This document shows positions 33,812 through 41,715 of a stretch of 62,998 nucleotides of DNA, in pieces. The notes below the pieces were generated by a model, which was not told the DNA's origin, searched no databases, and was given only the letters and a program-made list of their open reading frames with translations. The stretch comes from Pseudomonas fluorescens (GTDB lineage: Bacteria; Pseudomonadota; Gammaproteobacteria; Pseudomonadales; Pseudomonadaceae): the NCBI RefSeq assembly GCF_902497625.1, contig NZ_CABVGX010000036.1, positions 1 to 62,998 on the forward strand, written 5' to 3'. Both the position numbers and the translations under genes were made by a program. Numbering within the stretch: position 1 is the stretch's first letter; every line of letters starts with the position of its first letter.

Positions 33812-35227
33812 ATGGTTACCACTGCAACATCCTCCGCCCCGCTTATCGAAAAACACACGATTGGATACGTGCCCCCGGAAGATCGCCATGGAAAGGTCAG
33901 AGATCTGTTCACCCTGTGGTTCGGTGGCAACATCGCCCCGCTGCCGATCGTGACCGGCGCACTGGGTGTGCAACTGTTCCATCTGAACCTGCTCTGGGGC
34001 ATTGTTGCCATCCTCGTCGGTCACCTGATCGGCGGCGTGGTGATGGCGCTGCACTCGGCCCAGGGCCCGCAAATGGGCATCCCGCAGATGATTCAGAGTC
34101 GCGCTCAGTTCGGTTCCCTCGGCGCCTTGCTCGTGGTAGTGATCGCCGGCGTCATGTACATCGGCTTCTTTGCCTCCAACATCGTGCTGGCGGGCAAATC
34201 CCTGCATGGCGTGGTCGACAGCGTGCCCGTGCCCGTCGGCATCGTCATCGGCGCCATCGGTTCCGGGATCATCGGCATCATCGGCTACCGTTTTATCCAC
34301 GTTCTCAACCGCATAGGCACCTGGGTGCTGGGCGCCGGCATCGTGCTCGGTTTCGGCTATATCTTGACCCACGTACAGACCACGGACTTCCTGACGCGCG
34401 GGGATTTCAACATTTCCGGCTGGCTCGCCACTGTTTCCCTGGCAGCCCTGTGGCAGATCGCTTTTGCCCCTTACGTTTCAGACTACTCCCGTTATCTTCC
34501 GGCTGACGTACCCGTGGCCTCCACCTTCTGGACCACCTACCTGGGCTCGGCGCTGGGCTCCAGCCTGTCCTTCATTTTCGGTGCCGTCGCTGTCCTCGCC
34601 ACCCCGACGGGCATGGACACCATGGAAGCCGTCAAACTCGCCACCGGCTCCATTGGACCGTTGATGCTGGTGCTGTTCCTGCTCAGCGTGATCAGCCACA
34701 ACGCGCTCAATCTGTACGGCGCGGTGCTGTCGATCATCACGCTCGTGCAGACCTTTGCCTACCGCTGGATTCCAACGGCCAAAAGCCGAGCGGTGATCTC
34801 CCTCATCGTGTTGGCAGCCTGTGCGATTGCAGCCGTATTTGCTTCGAAAGATTTTATCGGCCACTTCGTCGACATGGTGTTGGTGTTGTTGGTGGTACTG
34901 GTGCCGTGGACGGCCATCAACCTGATCGACTTCTACGCGATCCACAAGGGCAAGTACGATATTGCCTCGATCTTCCGCGTGGATGGCGGGATTTACGGTC
35001 GCTACAATCCGCACGCTCTGCTGGCGTACGCGGTAGGTATCGCGGTGCAGATTCCCTTCATGAACACACCGCTGTATGTAGGCCCGATTTCGCAACACAT
35101 CAACGGTGCCGATTTGTCCTGGGTGGTGGGGCTGTTGGTGACTTCGCCGCTGTACTTCTGGTTGGCGAGTCGGGACAGTGCGTACAAGCGCCGACTGAAT
35201 GAGGAGAAATGGGTTGCAAATGTCTGA
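33812..35227 (+). CDS. NCS1-family nucleobase/cytosine-type permease
   Basis: A 471-residue membrane protein with about 12 transmembrane segments. The N-terminal IGYVPPEDRHGKVRDLFTLWFGGNIAPLPIVTGALGV matches the NCS1 (purine-cytosine/allantoin/hydantoin) family. ATG 33812 has a GGAG six bases upstream and is preferred to the TTG at 33800. The divergent LysR gene is the likely regulator. The substrate is not defined; it might be imported for the nearby monooxygenase operon, but there is no direct link in sequence. Confidence 0.85.
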   Translation: MVTTATSSAPLIEKHTIGYVPPEDRHGKVRDLFTLWFGGNIAPLPIVTGALGVQLFHLNLLWGIVAILVGHLIGGVVMALHSAQGPQMGIPQMIQSRAQFGSLGALLVVVIAGVMYIGFFASNIVLAGKSLHGVVDSVPVPVGIVIGAIGSGIIGIIGYRFIHVLNRIGTWVLGAGIVLGFGYILTHVQTTDFLTRGDFNISGWLATVSLAALWQIAFAPYVSDYSRYLPADVPVASTFWTTYLGSALGSSLSFIFGAVAVLATPTGMDTMEAVKLATGSIGPLMLVLFLLSVISHNALNLYGAVLSIITLVQTFAYRWIPTAKSRAVISLIVLAACAIAAVFASKDFIGHFVDMVLVLLVVLVPWTAINLIDFYAIHKGKYDIASIFRVDGGIYGRYNPHALLAYAVGIAVQIPFMNTPLYVGPISQHINGADLSWVVGLLVTSPLYFWLASRDSAYKRRLNEEKWVANV

Positions 35228-35358
35228 AGGTCTATCGATAAGCGTCCACCTGGAATGAACACTCGGGGACGCTAATTGCAAGGTCAGCGCCTGGTTCTGG
35301 ATCACTCGTTTCACCAAGAGTGACCAGGTCAGGCGTTGGCTGTGGTCAGACAGGCTTT

Positions 35359-36618
35359 CTACCGAAGCAAGCGAATGTTCTCGTTGATTCGCTGTTGAAC
35401 GCGCTGCAGGGTGTCTGCAGTAATCATGTGCGGGAACAGGCTCTGCGCCAACGCTGCAAACTGGCTGGCCGAATCGCACATTCTGCTGATGACGTCTGCT
35501 GCCCTATCCACTGAAACCTCAGCTTCCTCGGCGAGCCTTAACATCGCGCCGCGACCCACTTCCAAAGCTTCTCCCAGCACATCCATCTGGTGGTAGCCGC
35601 CCGGGCCTTCGCAAAACGTCACATCGTAGGCCGGTGCCAAATGCCATGTGCCGGCACGCGACATAATGTAAGCGAAGTTTTTCGGGTGATCGTCTCTATT
35701 ATTGAACGCCACATTGAACACCGCACGCTCGAAGGCGAGCGCTTTCTCTCGCACATCGTTGGTGCACATCTGAGTCGCACGCAGGAAGTTCACGTAATCC
35801 AGCGATCCCGGTGATTTGTAGTCGGCTCCGGTAAAGGCGGCGAGGCTTTGCATGGGGACGCGCTGACCGTCTACGCGATCAAAGCGTTTACTCGCGAAAG
35901 CTGCCAGCCCATTGGGCAGATTGAAGTGTTGCGTGTCCGGGGTCTCGATGCCGCACCTGCGCAGACATTCGGCGTAGACCATTTCAATTGCGCAGACTTC
36001 AGGGTGTTCGTCTTTCGCCGGAAACTTGATCAGCCAGGCTTCAAAGCCCGGTGTGGCGGCGGTCGTAAAGGCGCCATCTTCAGGGTCGCGGAAGACTAAC
36101 GCCTTTGGCCTAGCACCTTGAGGCGAGCCCCCCACCAGCAGCAGCGTCTGCAGAAACTGACCGCCCTCGCCGTTGAGTACTTCCTGAACCTCAGCCGCGA
36201 GCGATGCTACAGGGATGTGCGTCTGCGAAACCTCTCCTTCAGGTGCGACGGGCTCGAACGACAGCGCTCCCATGGCATTTTTGCCGATGTACGCTAACCG
36301 CTCCAAGGCACCGATCCGTGCTGCATTGAGATTGCGGCGCCTGAACAACCGATCCATCAGCAGCATGCCCCAACCGTCAGGCAACGAGTCATAGACCGGT
36401 CCCGGGAGGCCGAACTGATGGTTTGGAAAGCTTCGACGTAAAGGAACGCCCTCCAGCGGCAGCGTATAGGCTGACAGTTCCAGGCCCTTACTCTTCGCTT
36501 CACTGCTGTACTCAAACAGGATCTGCGGACGGCCGGTGATTGCAGTCGTAGACACCAGTGTGCCCCACAACCAGCGTTCACCCCAGCCAACGTAGAAAAC
36601 CTCGACATGTTCAAGCAT
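35359..36618 (-). CDS. hipA: HipA-family serine/threonine kinase toxin
   Basis: A 419-residue HipA-type kinase. The glycine-rich loop LLVGGSPQGARPK (about residues 160-172), the catalytic loop NNRDDHPKNFAY (Asp309), and the metal-binding APAYDVT (Asp332) line up with D309 and D332 of E. coli HipA even in numbering. HipA phosphorylates glutamyl-tRNA synthetase and causes dormancy in E. coli; the target here may differ. The N-terminal HipA_N subdomain is present. The start ATG 36618 overlaps the hipB stop by 8 bp, so the two are coupled. The frame extends upstream in vain to 36732. Confidence 0.88.
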   Translation of the reverse strand: MLEHVEVFYVGWGERWLWGTLVSTTAITGRPQILFEYSSEAKSKGLELSAYTLPLEGVPLRRSFPNHQFGLPGPVYDSLPDGWGMLLMDRLFRRRNLNAARIGALERLAYIGKNAMGALSFEPVAPEGEVSQTHIPVASLAAEVQEVLNGEGGQFLQTLLLVGGSPQGARPKALVFRDPEDGAFTTAATPGFEAWLIKFPAKDEHPEVCAIEMVYAECLRRCGIETPDTQHFNLPNGLAAFASKRFDRVDGQRVPMQSLAAFTGADYKSPGSLDYVNFLRATQMCTNDVREKALAFERAVFNVAFNNRDDHPKNFAYIMSRAGTWHLAPAYDVTFCEGPGGYHQMDVLGEALEVGRGAMLRLAEEAEVSVDRAADVISRMCDSASQFAALAQSLFPHMITADTLQRVQQRINENIRLLR

Positions 36619-36928
36619 CGGTGATCCTCCGTTTGATACGCTGGCGCTTGACACTGGTTTCGTACCGGCGAATGTCCTCAAGGCTGTTGAGCTTTGGCAT
36701 GAACAGCTCTTCGAGCTCCTTGGTACGTCCAAGAACCATCGCTACACGGACCACATTTTCGAACCCGACATTGCGCCCTGCCTCCAGGTTCGACACGGTA
36801 TTGGTGCCAATGCCGGCGCGTCCGGCGACATCGGCTTGCGTCAATTGCAGCGCCAAGCGTTCTTTACGCAGGCGATCGCACAAGCGCTTGACCAGTTCGC
36901 TCGGCTTGACGAAATCTAACTCCAGCAT
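36611..36928 (-). CDS. hipB: HipB-like Xre antitoxin and repressor
   Basis: A 105-residue protein with an Xre-type helix-turn-helix at residues 20-65 (RLALQLTQADVAGRAGIGTNTVSNLEAGRNVGFENVVRVAMVLG) and a charged tail of about 25 residues (RRYETSVKRQRIKRRITDA) that may contact HipA or be degraded. It precedes hipA and overlaps it by 8 bp. A long inverted repeat over its start codon (36916-36980) suggests autorepression. It is longer than E. coli HipB (88 residues). Confidence 0.88.
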   Translation of the reverse strand: MLELDFVKPSELVKRLCDRLRKERLALQLTQADVAGRAGIGTNTVSNLEAGRNVGFENVVRVAMVLGRTKELEELFMPKLNSLEDIRRYETSVKRQRIKRRITDA

Positions 36929-36980
36929 ACTGTGTCTTCCATTGCTAATTACGGCTTAACACACAGGATAATGGAGTTAG
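36916..36980. promoter_or_regulatory. Inverted operator pair for hipBA autorepression
   Basis: CTAACTCCAGCATACTGTGT (36916-36935) and, on the minus strand, CTAACTCCATTATCCTGTGT (36980-36961) match at 17 of 20 positions with 25 bp between them. The left arm covers the first hipB codons and the right arm touches the probable -10 TATACT (36984-36979 on the minus strand). Binding by a HipB pair would block transcription start and early elongation. Confidence 0.75.
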
Positions 36981-37254
36981 TATAGTTTAATTAAATCAGC
37001 TTCTCTGTGTTCTCCATGCGTATATCGGTCAATCGCCTCAACCCGCCGAAGCGTGGCGTTGATTCTTGCGACGCACGCAACACAGTATTACCCTCAAACC
37101 AATTGATAGCCGCCTAACGAAAGGTGCATGCTAGAGAGCTTGATTAGGGTTCGTATCATTCCGAATGATAGTTACCTTCGCCCCATTCGATTCGTGTGAT
37201 ACACCCCTCGCCGAGCATCATCCGCCCATTCTCAATACATTGGCGGATGCATCC
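36981..37254. promoter_or_regulatory. Divergent regulatory region hipBA / mexEF-oprN
   Basis: Between the hipBA promoter and mexE lies about 270 bp without a gene. It holds the MexT-type box at 37155-37178 described separately and an unassigned AT-rich stretch near 36985-37000. No further ribosome site or open frame is convincing. Confidence 0.6.
37155..37178 (+). promoter_or_regulatory. Probable MexT-type nod-box upstream of mexE
   Basis: ATCA-TTCCG-AATGAT-AGTT-ACCTT matches the published MexT pattern ATCA-N5-GTCGAT-N4-ACYAT in spacing and at 11 of 15 defined positions. It also contains the 15-bp palindrome ATCATTCCGAATGAT. It lies 77 bp before the mexE start. Confidence 0.55.
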
Positions 37255-38508
37255 ATGGAACAATCACTTAAACATTTGCGCTTCCCGTTGGCCTTGTTGG
37301 CCGTACTGGTGATGAGCGCCTGTGGGAAGACGCCGGACACGGCCGCCGCTCCGCCGGCCACCAAGGTCAGCGTGGCCAAAGTGCTGGAGCAGCCCGTCAA
37401 CGAGTGGGACGAATTCACCGGGCGGCTTGAGGCACCGGAAACCGTGCAGATCCGGCCACGGGTCTCCGGGCAGATTGATGATGTGGCCTTTACCGAAGGC
37501 GCGCTGGTCAAGAAAGGCGACCTGCTGTTCCAGATTGACCCGCGCCCTTTCCAGGCTGAGGTCCGCCGCCTCGAAGCTTTGGTATCTCAGGCTCGCGCTA
37601 CCGCCACCCGCAGTGAAAACGAAGCACAACGCGGTGAGCGCCTGCGCACCAGCAACGCCATATCCGCCGAACTCGCCGACTCGCGCACCAGCGCTTCGCA
37701 AGAAGCGCGCGCCGCCGTCGGAGCGCTGCAAGCGCAACTGGATCTGGCCAAACTGAACCTGAGCTTCACCCGCGTGACCGCGCCGATCAGTGGCCGCGTC
37801 AGCCGTGCGGAAATCACCGCGGGCAACCTGGTGACCGCCGACACCACCGCGCTGACCAGTGTCGTTTCCACCGACAAGGTCTACGCCTACTTCGACGCCG
37901 ATGAGCGTGTCTTCCTCAAGTACACCGCCCTCGCCCGCCAAGGCAAGCGCGGCGCCACCACCCCGGTTTATCTGGGCCTGTCGAATGAGGAAGGCAACCC
38001 GCACCAGGGCGTCATGAACTTCGTCGACAACCAGGTCAACCCGCAGACCGGCACTATCCGCGGCCGCGCCGTCTTCGACAATGCCGATGGCAATTACACC
38101 CCGGGGCTCTACGCGCGTTTGAAACTGGTCGGCAGCGGCACTTACTCCGCGGTGTTGATCAATGACGAAGCGGTCGGTACCGACCTTGGCAAGAAGTTCG
38201 TGCTGGTGCTCGATGGCGAGAACAAAACCGCGTACCGCTCCGTTGAACTGGGTCCGAAAATCGAAGGCTTGCGCATCGTGCGCAGTGGCCTGAGCAAAGA
38301 GGACACGGTCATCGTCAAGGGCCTGCAACGCGTACGCCCCGGTTCGCCGGTCACCCCTGAAACGATCCCGATGGCCAGCGAGCAGACCCTCGCCGCGCTC
38401 GCTCAACAACGACAAGCGCTGGAAGCCAGCAACCTGCCCCAAGTCGCGCCTGCCAAAGCCGCGCCGGGATCGGTTGTGAAAGTGGCTGCCGCGACCCCAC
38501 GCGGTTAA
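37255..38508 (+). CDS. mexE: RND efflux periplasmic adaptor MexE
   Basis: A 417-residue membrane fusion protein joining MexF to OprN. It has a lipobox (LVMSAC, Cys23), the barrel-sandwich region RVSGQIDDVAFTEGALVKKGDLLFQIDPRPF (about residues 65-100), a helical hairpin rich in Ala/Glu (about 100-165), and the C-terminal beta barrel. The start (MEQSLKHLRFPLALLAVL) fits the P. aeruginosa MexE start. It is the first gene of the operon; the next start is 16 bp after the stop. Substrates in P. aeruginosa are chloramphenicol, trimethoprim and fluoroquinolones. Confidence 0.92.
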   Translation: MEQSLKHLRFPLALLAVLVMSACGKTPDTAAAPPATKVSVAKVLEQPVNEWDEFTGRLEAPETVQIRPRVSGQIDDVAFTEGALVKKGDLLFQIDPRPFQAEVRRLEALVSQARATATRSENEAQRGERLRTSNAISAELADSRTSASQEARAAVGALQAQLDLAKLNLSFTRVTAPISGRVSRAEITAGNLVTADTTALTSVVSTDKVYAYFDADERVFLKYTALARQGKRGATTPVYLGLSNEEGNPHQGVMNFVDNQVNPQTGTIRGRAVFDNADGNYTPGLYARLKLVGSGTYSAVLINDEAVGTDLGKKFVLVLDGENKTAYRSVELGPKIEGLRIVRSGLSKEDTVIVKGLQRVRPGSPVTPETIPMASEQTLAALAQQRQALEASNLPQVAPAKAAPGSVVKVAAATPRG

Positions 38509-38523
38509 GGGACGACAAAGCAG

Positions 38524-41500
38524 ATGAATTTTTCTCAATTCTTCATTTCCCGGCCGATCTTCGCAGCGGTGCTGTCGCTGCTGATCCTGATCGCCGGTGC
38601 CATCTCGCTGTTCCAGTTGCCGATCAGCGAATACCCGGAAGTCGTGCCGCCCACCGTCGTGGTCCGCGCCAACTTCCCCGGTGCCAACCCGAAAGTCATC
38701 GGTGAAACCGTGGCCGCTCCGCTGGAGCAAGCCATCACCGGCGTCGAGAACATGCTCTACATGTCCTCGCAGTCGACCGCCGACGGCAAGATCACCCTGA
38801 CCATCACCTTCGCCCTGGGCACCGACCTGGACAACGCGCAGGTGCAGGTGCAGAACCGTGTGACCCGGACCGAGCCGAAACTTCCCGAAGAAGTGACGCG
38901 CATCGGTATCACCGTCGACAAGGCATCGCCCGACCTGACCATGGTTGTGCACTTGACCTCGCCGGACAAACGCTACGACATGCTCTACCTGTCCAACTAC
39001 GCCCTGCTCAACATCAAGGATGAGCTGGCGCGGCTGGGCGGTGTCGGCGATGTGCAATTGTTCGGCATGGGCGACTACTCGCTGCGCGTGTGGCTCGATC
39101 CGAACAAGACGGCTTCGCGCAACCTGACCGCCACCGATGTGGTGACGGCGATTCGCGAGCAGAACCGTCAAGTGGCGGCCGGTGCACTGGGCGCTCCGCC
39201 TGCGCCGAATGCCACCGCGTTCCAGCTGTCGGTCAACACTCAGGGGCGTCTGGTCTCCGAGGAAGAGTTCGAGAACATCATCATTCGCTCCGGCGACAAC
39301 GGCGAAATCACTCGTCTGAAAGACATTGCACGCATCGAACTCGGTTCCAGCCAGTACGCCTTGCGTTCGCTGCTGAACAACCAACCGGCGGTGGCGATTC
39401 CGATCTTCCAGCGTCCCGGCTCTAACGCGATCGACATCTCCAACGACGTGCGCGGCAAGATGGCCGAGCTGAAGAAGAACTTCCCGGAAGGCATGGACTT
39501 CAGCATCGTCTACGACCCGACGATCTTCGTGCGCGGCTCTATCGAGGCGGTAGTTCACACGCTGTTCGAAGCACTGATTCTCGTGGTTCTGGTGGTGATC
39601 CTGTTCCTGCAGACCTGGCGCGCTTCGATCATTCCGCTGGTGGCAGTGCCGGTCTCGCTGATCGGTACGTTTGCCGTGATGCATCTGTTTGGCTTCTCGC
39701 TGAATGCCTTGTCATTGTTCGGACTGGTGTTGGCCATCGGTATCGTGGTCGATGACGCCATTGTGGTGGTGGAGAACGTCGAGCGGCACATCGAGCTCGG
39801 GGAGACGCCCGTAGAAGCCACCAAGAAAGCCATGCGCGAGGTGACCGGGCCGATCATCGCGACGGCACTGGTGCTATGTGCGGTGTTTATCCCGGCGGCG
39901 TTTATTTCCGGACTCACCGGACAGTTCTACAAACAGTTCGCCCTGACCATTGCCATCTCGACCGTGATCTCCGCGTTCAACTCGCTGACACTGTCGCCTG
40001 CCCTGGCCGCCGTACTGCTCAAGAGCCACGACGCACCGAAAGACCGCTTTACCAGAGTGCTCGACAAACTGTTGGGCGGCTGGCTGTTCCGTCCGTTCAA
40101 TCGCTTCTTCGAACGCGCCAGCCATGGCTATGTGGGAACGGTAGGCCGGGTCATCCGCAGCAGCGGCATTGCCATGATCGTCTACGCCGGTTTGATGGTG
40201 CTGACCTTCTTCGGCTTCTCCAGCACACCGACGGGTTTTGTCCCCGGCCAGGACAAGCAATACCTGGTGGCCTTCGCGCAACTGCCGGATGCCGCGAGCC
40301 TGGACCGTACCGAAGACGTGATCAAACGCATGTCCGACCTCGCGCTGAAACAGCCGGGTGTGGAAAGTGCGGTGGCCTTCCCCGGCCTGTCGATCAACGG
40401 CTTCACCAACAGTCCGAATGCCGGCATCGTGTTCGTCACCCTCAAACCGTTCAACGAGCGCAAGGACGCCAGCATGTCCGCCGGTGCGATTGCCGGTGCC
40501 TTGAACGGCCAGTTCGCCGGGATTCAGGAAGCCTATATGGCGATCTTCCCGCCGCCACCGGTTCAAGGTCTGGGCACCATTGGCGGTTTCCGCCTGCAGA
40601 TCGAAGACCGTGGCAACCTCGGTTACGACGAGCTGTACAAAGAAACCATGAACATCATCAACAAGAGCCACAACGTGCCGGAACTGGCCGCACTGTTCAC
40701 CAGCTACACAGTGAACGTGCCGCAGGTCGATGCCGCCATCGACCGGGAAAAAGCCAAGACCCACGGCGTAGCCGTCAGCGACATCTTCGACACCCTGCAG
40801 ATCTACCTGGGTTCGCTGTATGCCAACGACTTCAACCGCTTCGGTCGTACCTATCAGGTCAATGTTCAGGCCGAGCAGCAGTTCCGCCTGGAGCCAGACC
40901 AGATCGGTCAGTTGAAAGTGCGCAACAACAAAGGCGAGATGATCCCGTTGGCGACCTTCATCAAGGTCAGCGACACCTCGGGCCCGGATCGCGTGATGCA
41001 CTACAACGGCTTCATCACCGCTGAAATCAACGGTGCAGCCGCCCCGGGCTACAGCTCTGGCCAGGCCGAAAAAGCCATCGAGAAGCTGCTCGCCGAAGAA
41101 CTGCCGAACGGCATGACCTACGAATGGACCGACCTGACCTACCAGCAGATCCTGTCCGGCAACACCGCGCTGTTCGTGTTCCCGCTCTGCGTTTTGCTGG
41201 CGTTCCTGGTGCTCGCCGCGCAGTACGAAAGCTGGAGCCTGCCACTGGCGGTGATCCTGATCGTTCCGATGACTTTGCTGTCGGCCATCGTGGGTGTGAT
41301 TGCTTCGGGAGGCGACAACAACATCTTCACTCAGATCGGATTGATCGTACTGGTGGGGCTTGCCTGTAAGAATGCGATTCTGATTGTCGAATTCGCCAAG
41401 GATAAACAGCAGGACGAAGGCATGAGCCCGCTGGCAGCGGTGCTCGAAGCATGTCGCCTGCGTCTGCGGCCGATCCTGATGACCTCCTTCGCGTTCATCA

Positions 41501-41715
41501 TGGGTGTGGTGCCACTGGTGTTCTCCAGCGGTGCCGGTGCCGAAATGCGTCATGCCATGGGTGTGGCGGTGTTCTCCGGGATGCTCGGGGTGACCTTCTT
41601 CGGTCTGTTGCTGACGCCAGTGTTCTACGTGCTGATCCGAAACTTCGTGGAGCGCGGTGAAAAGCGCAAAGCAGCCAAGGCGCTGAAATCGAACAAGCCA
41701 CTGGAGGCGCATTGA
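38524..41715 (+). CDS. mexF: RND efflux transporter MexF
   Basis: A 1063-residue inner-membrane proton/drug antiporter. It begins MNFSQFFISRPIFAAVLSLLILIAGAISLFQLPISEYPEVVPP, the usual RND start. The central helix-4 region has LFGLVLAIGIVVDDAIVVVENVER with the paired Asp residues of the proton relay. The second half repeats the fold. Length is normal (P. aeruginosa MexF 1062). Periplasmic loops and 12 membrane segments are as expected. The stop TGA overlaps the ATG of oprN by one base (TGATG). Confidence 0.95.
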   Translation: MNFSQFFISRPIFAAVLSLLILIAGAISLFQLPISEYPEVVPPTVVVRANFPGANPKVIGETVAAPLEQAITGVENMLYMSSQSTADGKITLTITFALGTDLDNAQVQVQNRVTRTEPKLPEEVTRIGITVDKASPDLTMVVHLTSPDKRYDMLYLSNYALLNIKDELARLGGVGDVQLFGMGDYSLRVWLDPNKTASRNLTATDVVTAIREQNRQVAAGALGAPPAPNATAFQLSVNTQGRLVSEEEFENIIIRSGDNGEITRLKDIARIELGSSQYALRSLLNNQPAVAIPIFQRPGSNAIDISNDVRGKMAELKKNFPEGMDFSIVYDPTIFVRGSIEAVVHTLFEALILVVLVVILFLQTWRASIIPLVAVPVSLIGTFAVMHLFGFSLNALSLFGLVLAIGIVVDDAIVVVENVERHIELGETPVEATKKAMREVTGPIIATALVLCAVFIPAAFISGLTGQFYKQFALTIAISTVISAFNSLTLSPALAAVLLKSHDAPKDRFTRVLDKLLGGWLFRPFNRFFERASHGYVGTVGRVIRSSGIAMIVYAGLMVLTFFGFSSTPTGFVPGQDKQYLVAFAQLPDAASLDRTEDVIKRMSDLALKQPGVESAVAFPGLSINGFTNSPNAGIVFVTLKPFNERKDASMSAGAIAGALNGQFAGIQEAYMAIFPPPPVQGLGTIGGFRLQIEDRGNLGYDELYKETMNIINKSHNVPELAALFTSYTVNVPQVDAAIDREKAKTHGVAVSDIFDTLQIYLGSLYANDFNRFGRTYQVNVQAEQQFRLEPDQIGQLKVRNNKGEMIPLATFIKVSDTSGPDRVMHYNGFITAEINGAAAPGYSSGQAEKAIEKLLAEELPNGMTYEWTDLTYQQILSGNTALFVFPLCVLLAFLVLAAQYESWSLPLAVILIVPMTLLSAIVGVIASGGDNNIFTQIGLIVLVGLACKNAILIVEFAKDKQQDEGMSPLAAVLEACRLRLRPILMTSFAFIMGVVPLVFSSGAGAEMRHAMGVAVFSGMLGVTFFGLLLTPVFYVLIRNFVERGEKRKAAKALKSNKPLEAH

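Noticed and set aside
37264..39684. 806-codon open frame on the minus strand
   Set aside because: It is the antisense shadow of mexE and mexF. The predicted protein is His/Arg/Gln-rich low-complexity sequence without a family pattern.
39874..41712. 612-codon open frame on the minus strand
   Set aside because: Antisense shadow of mexF with the same His/Gln-rich composition; it arises from high GC codon bias.
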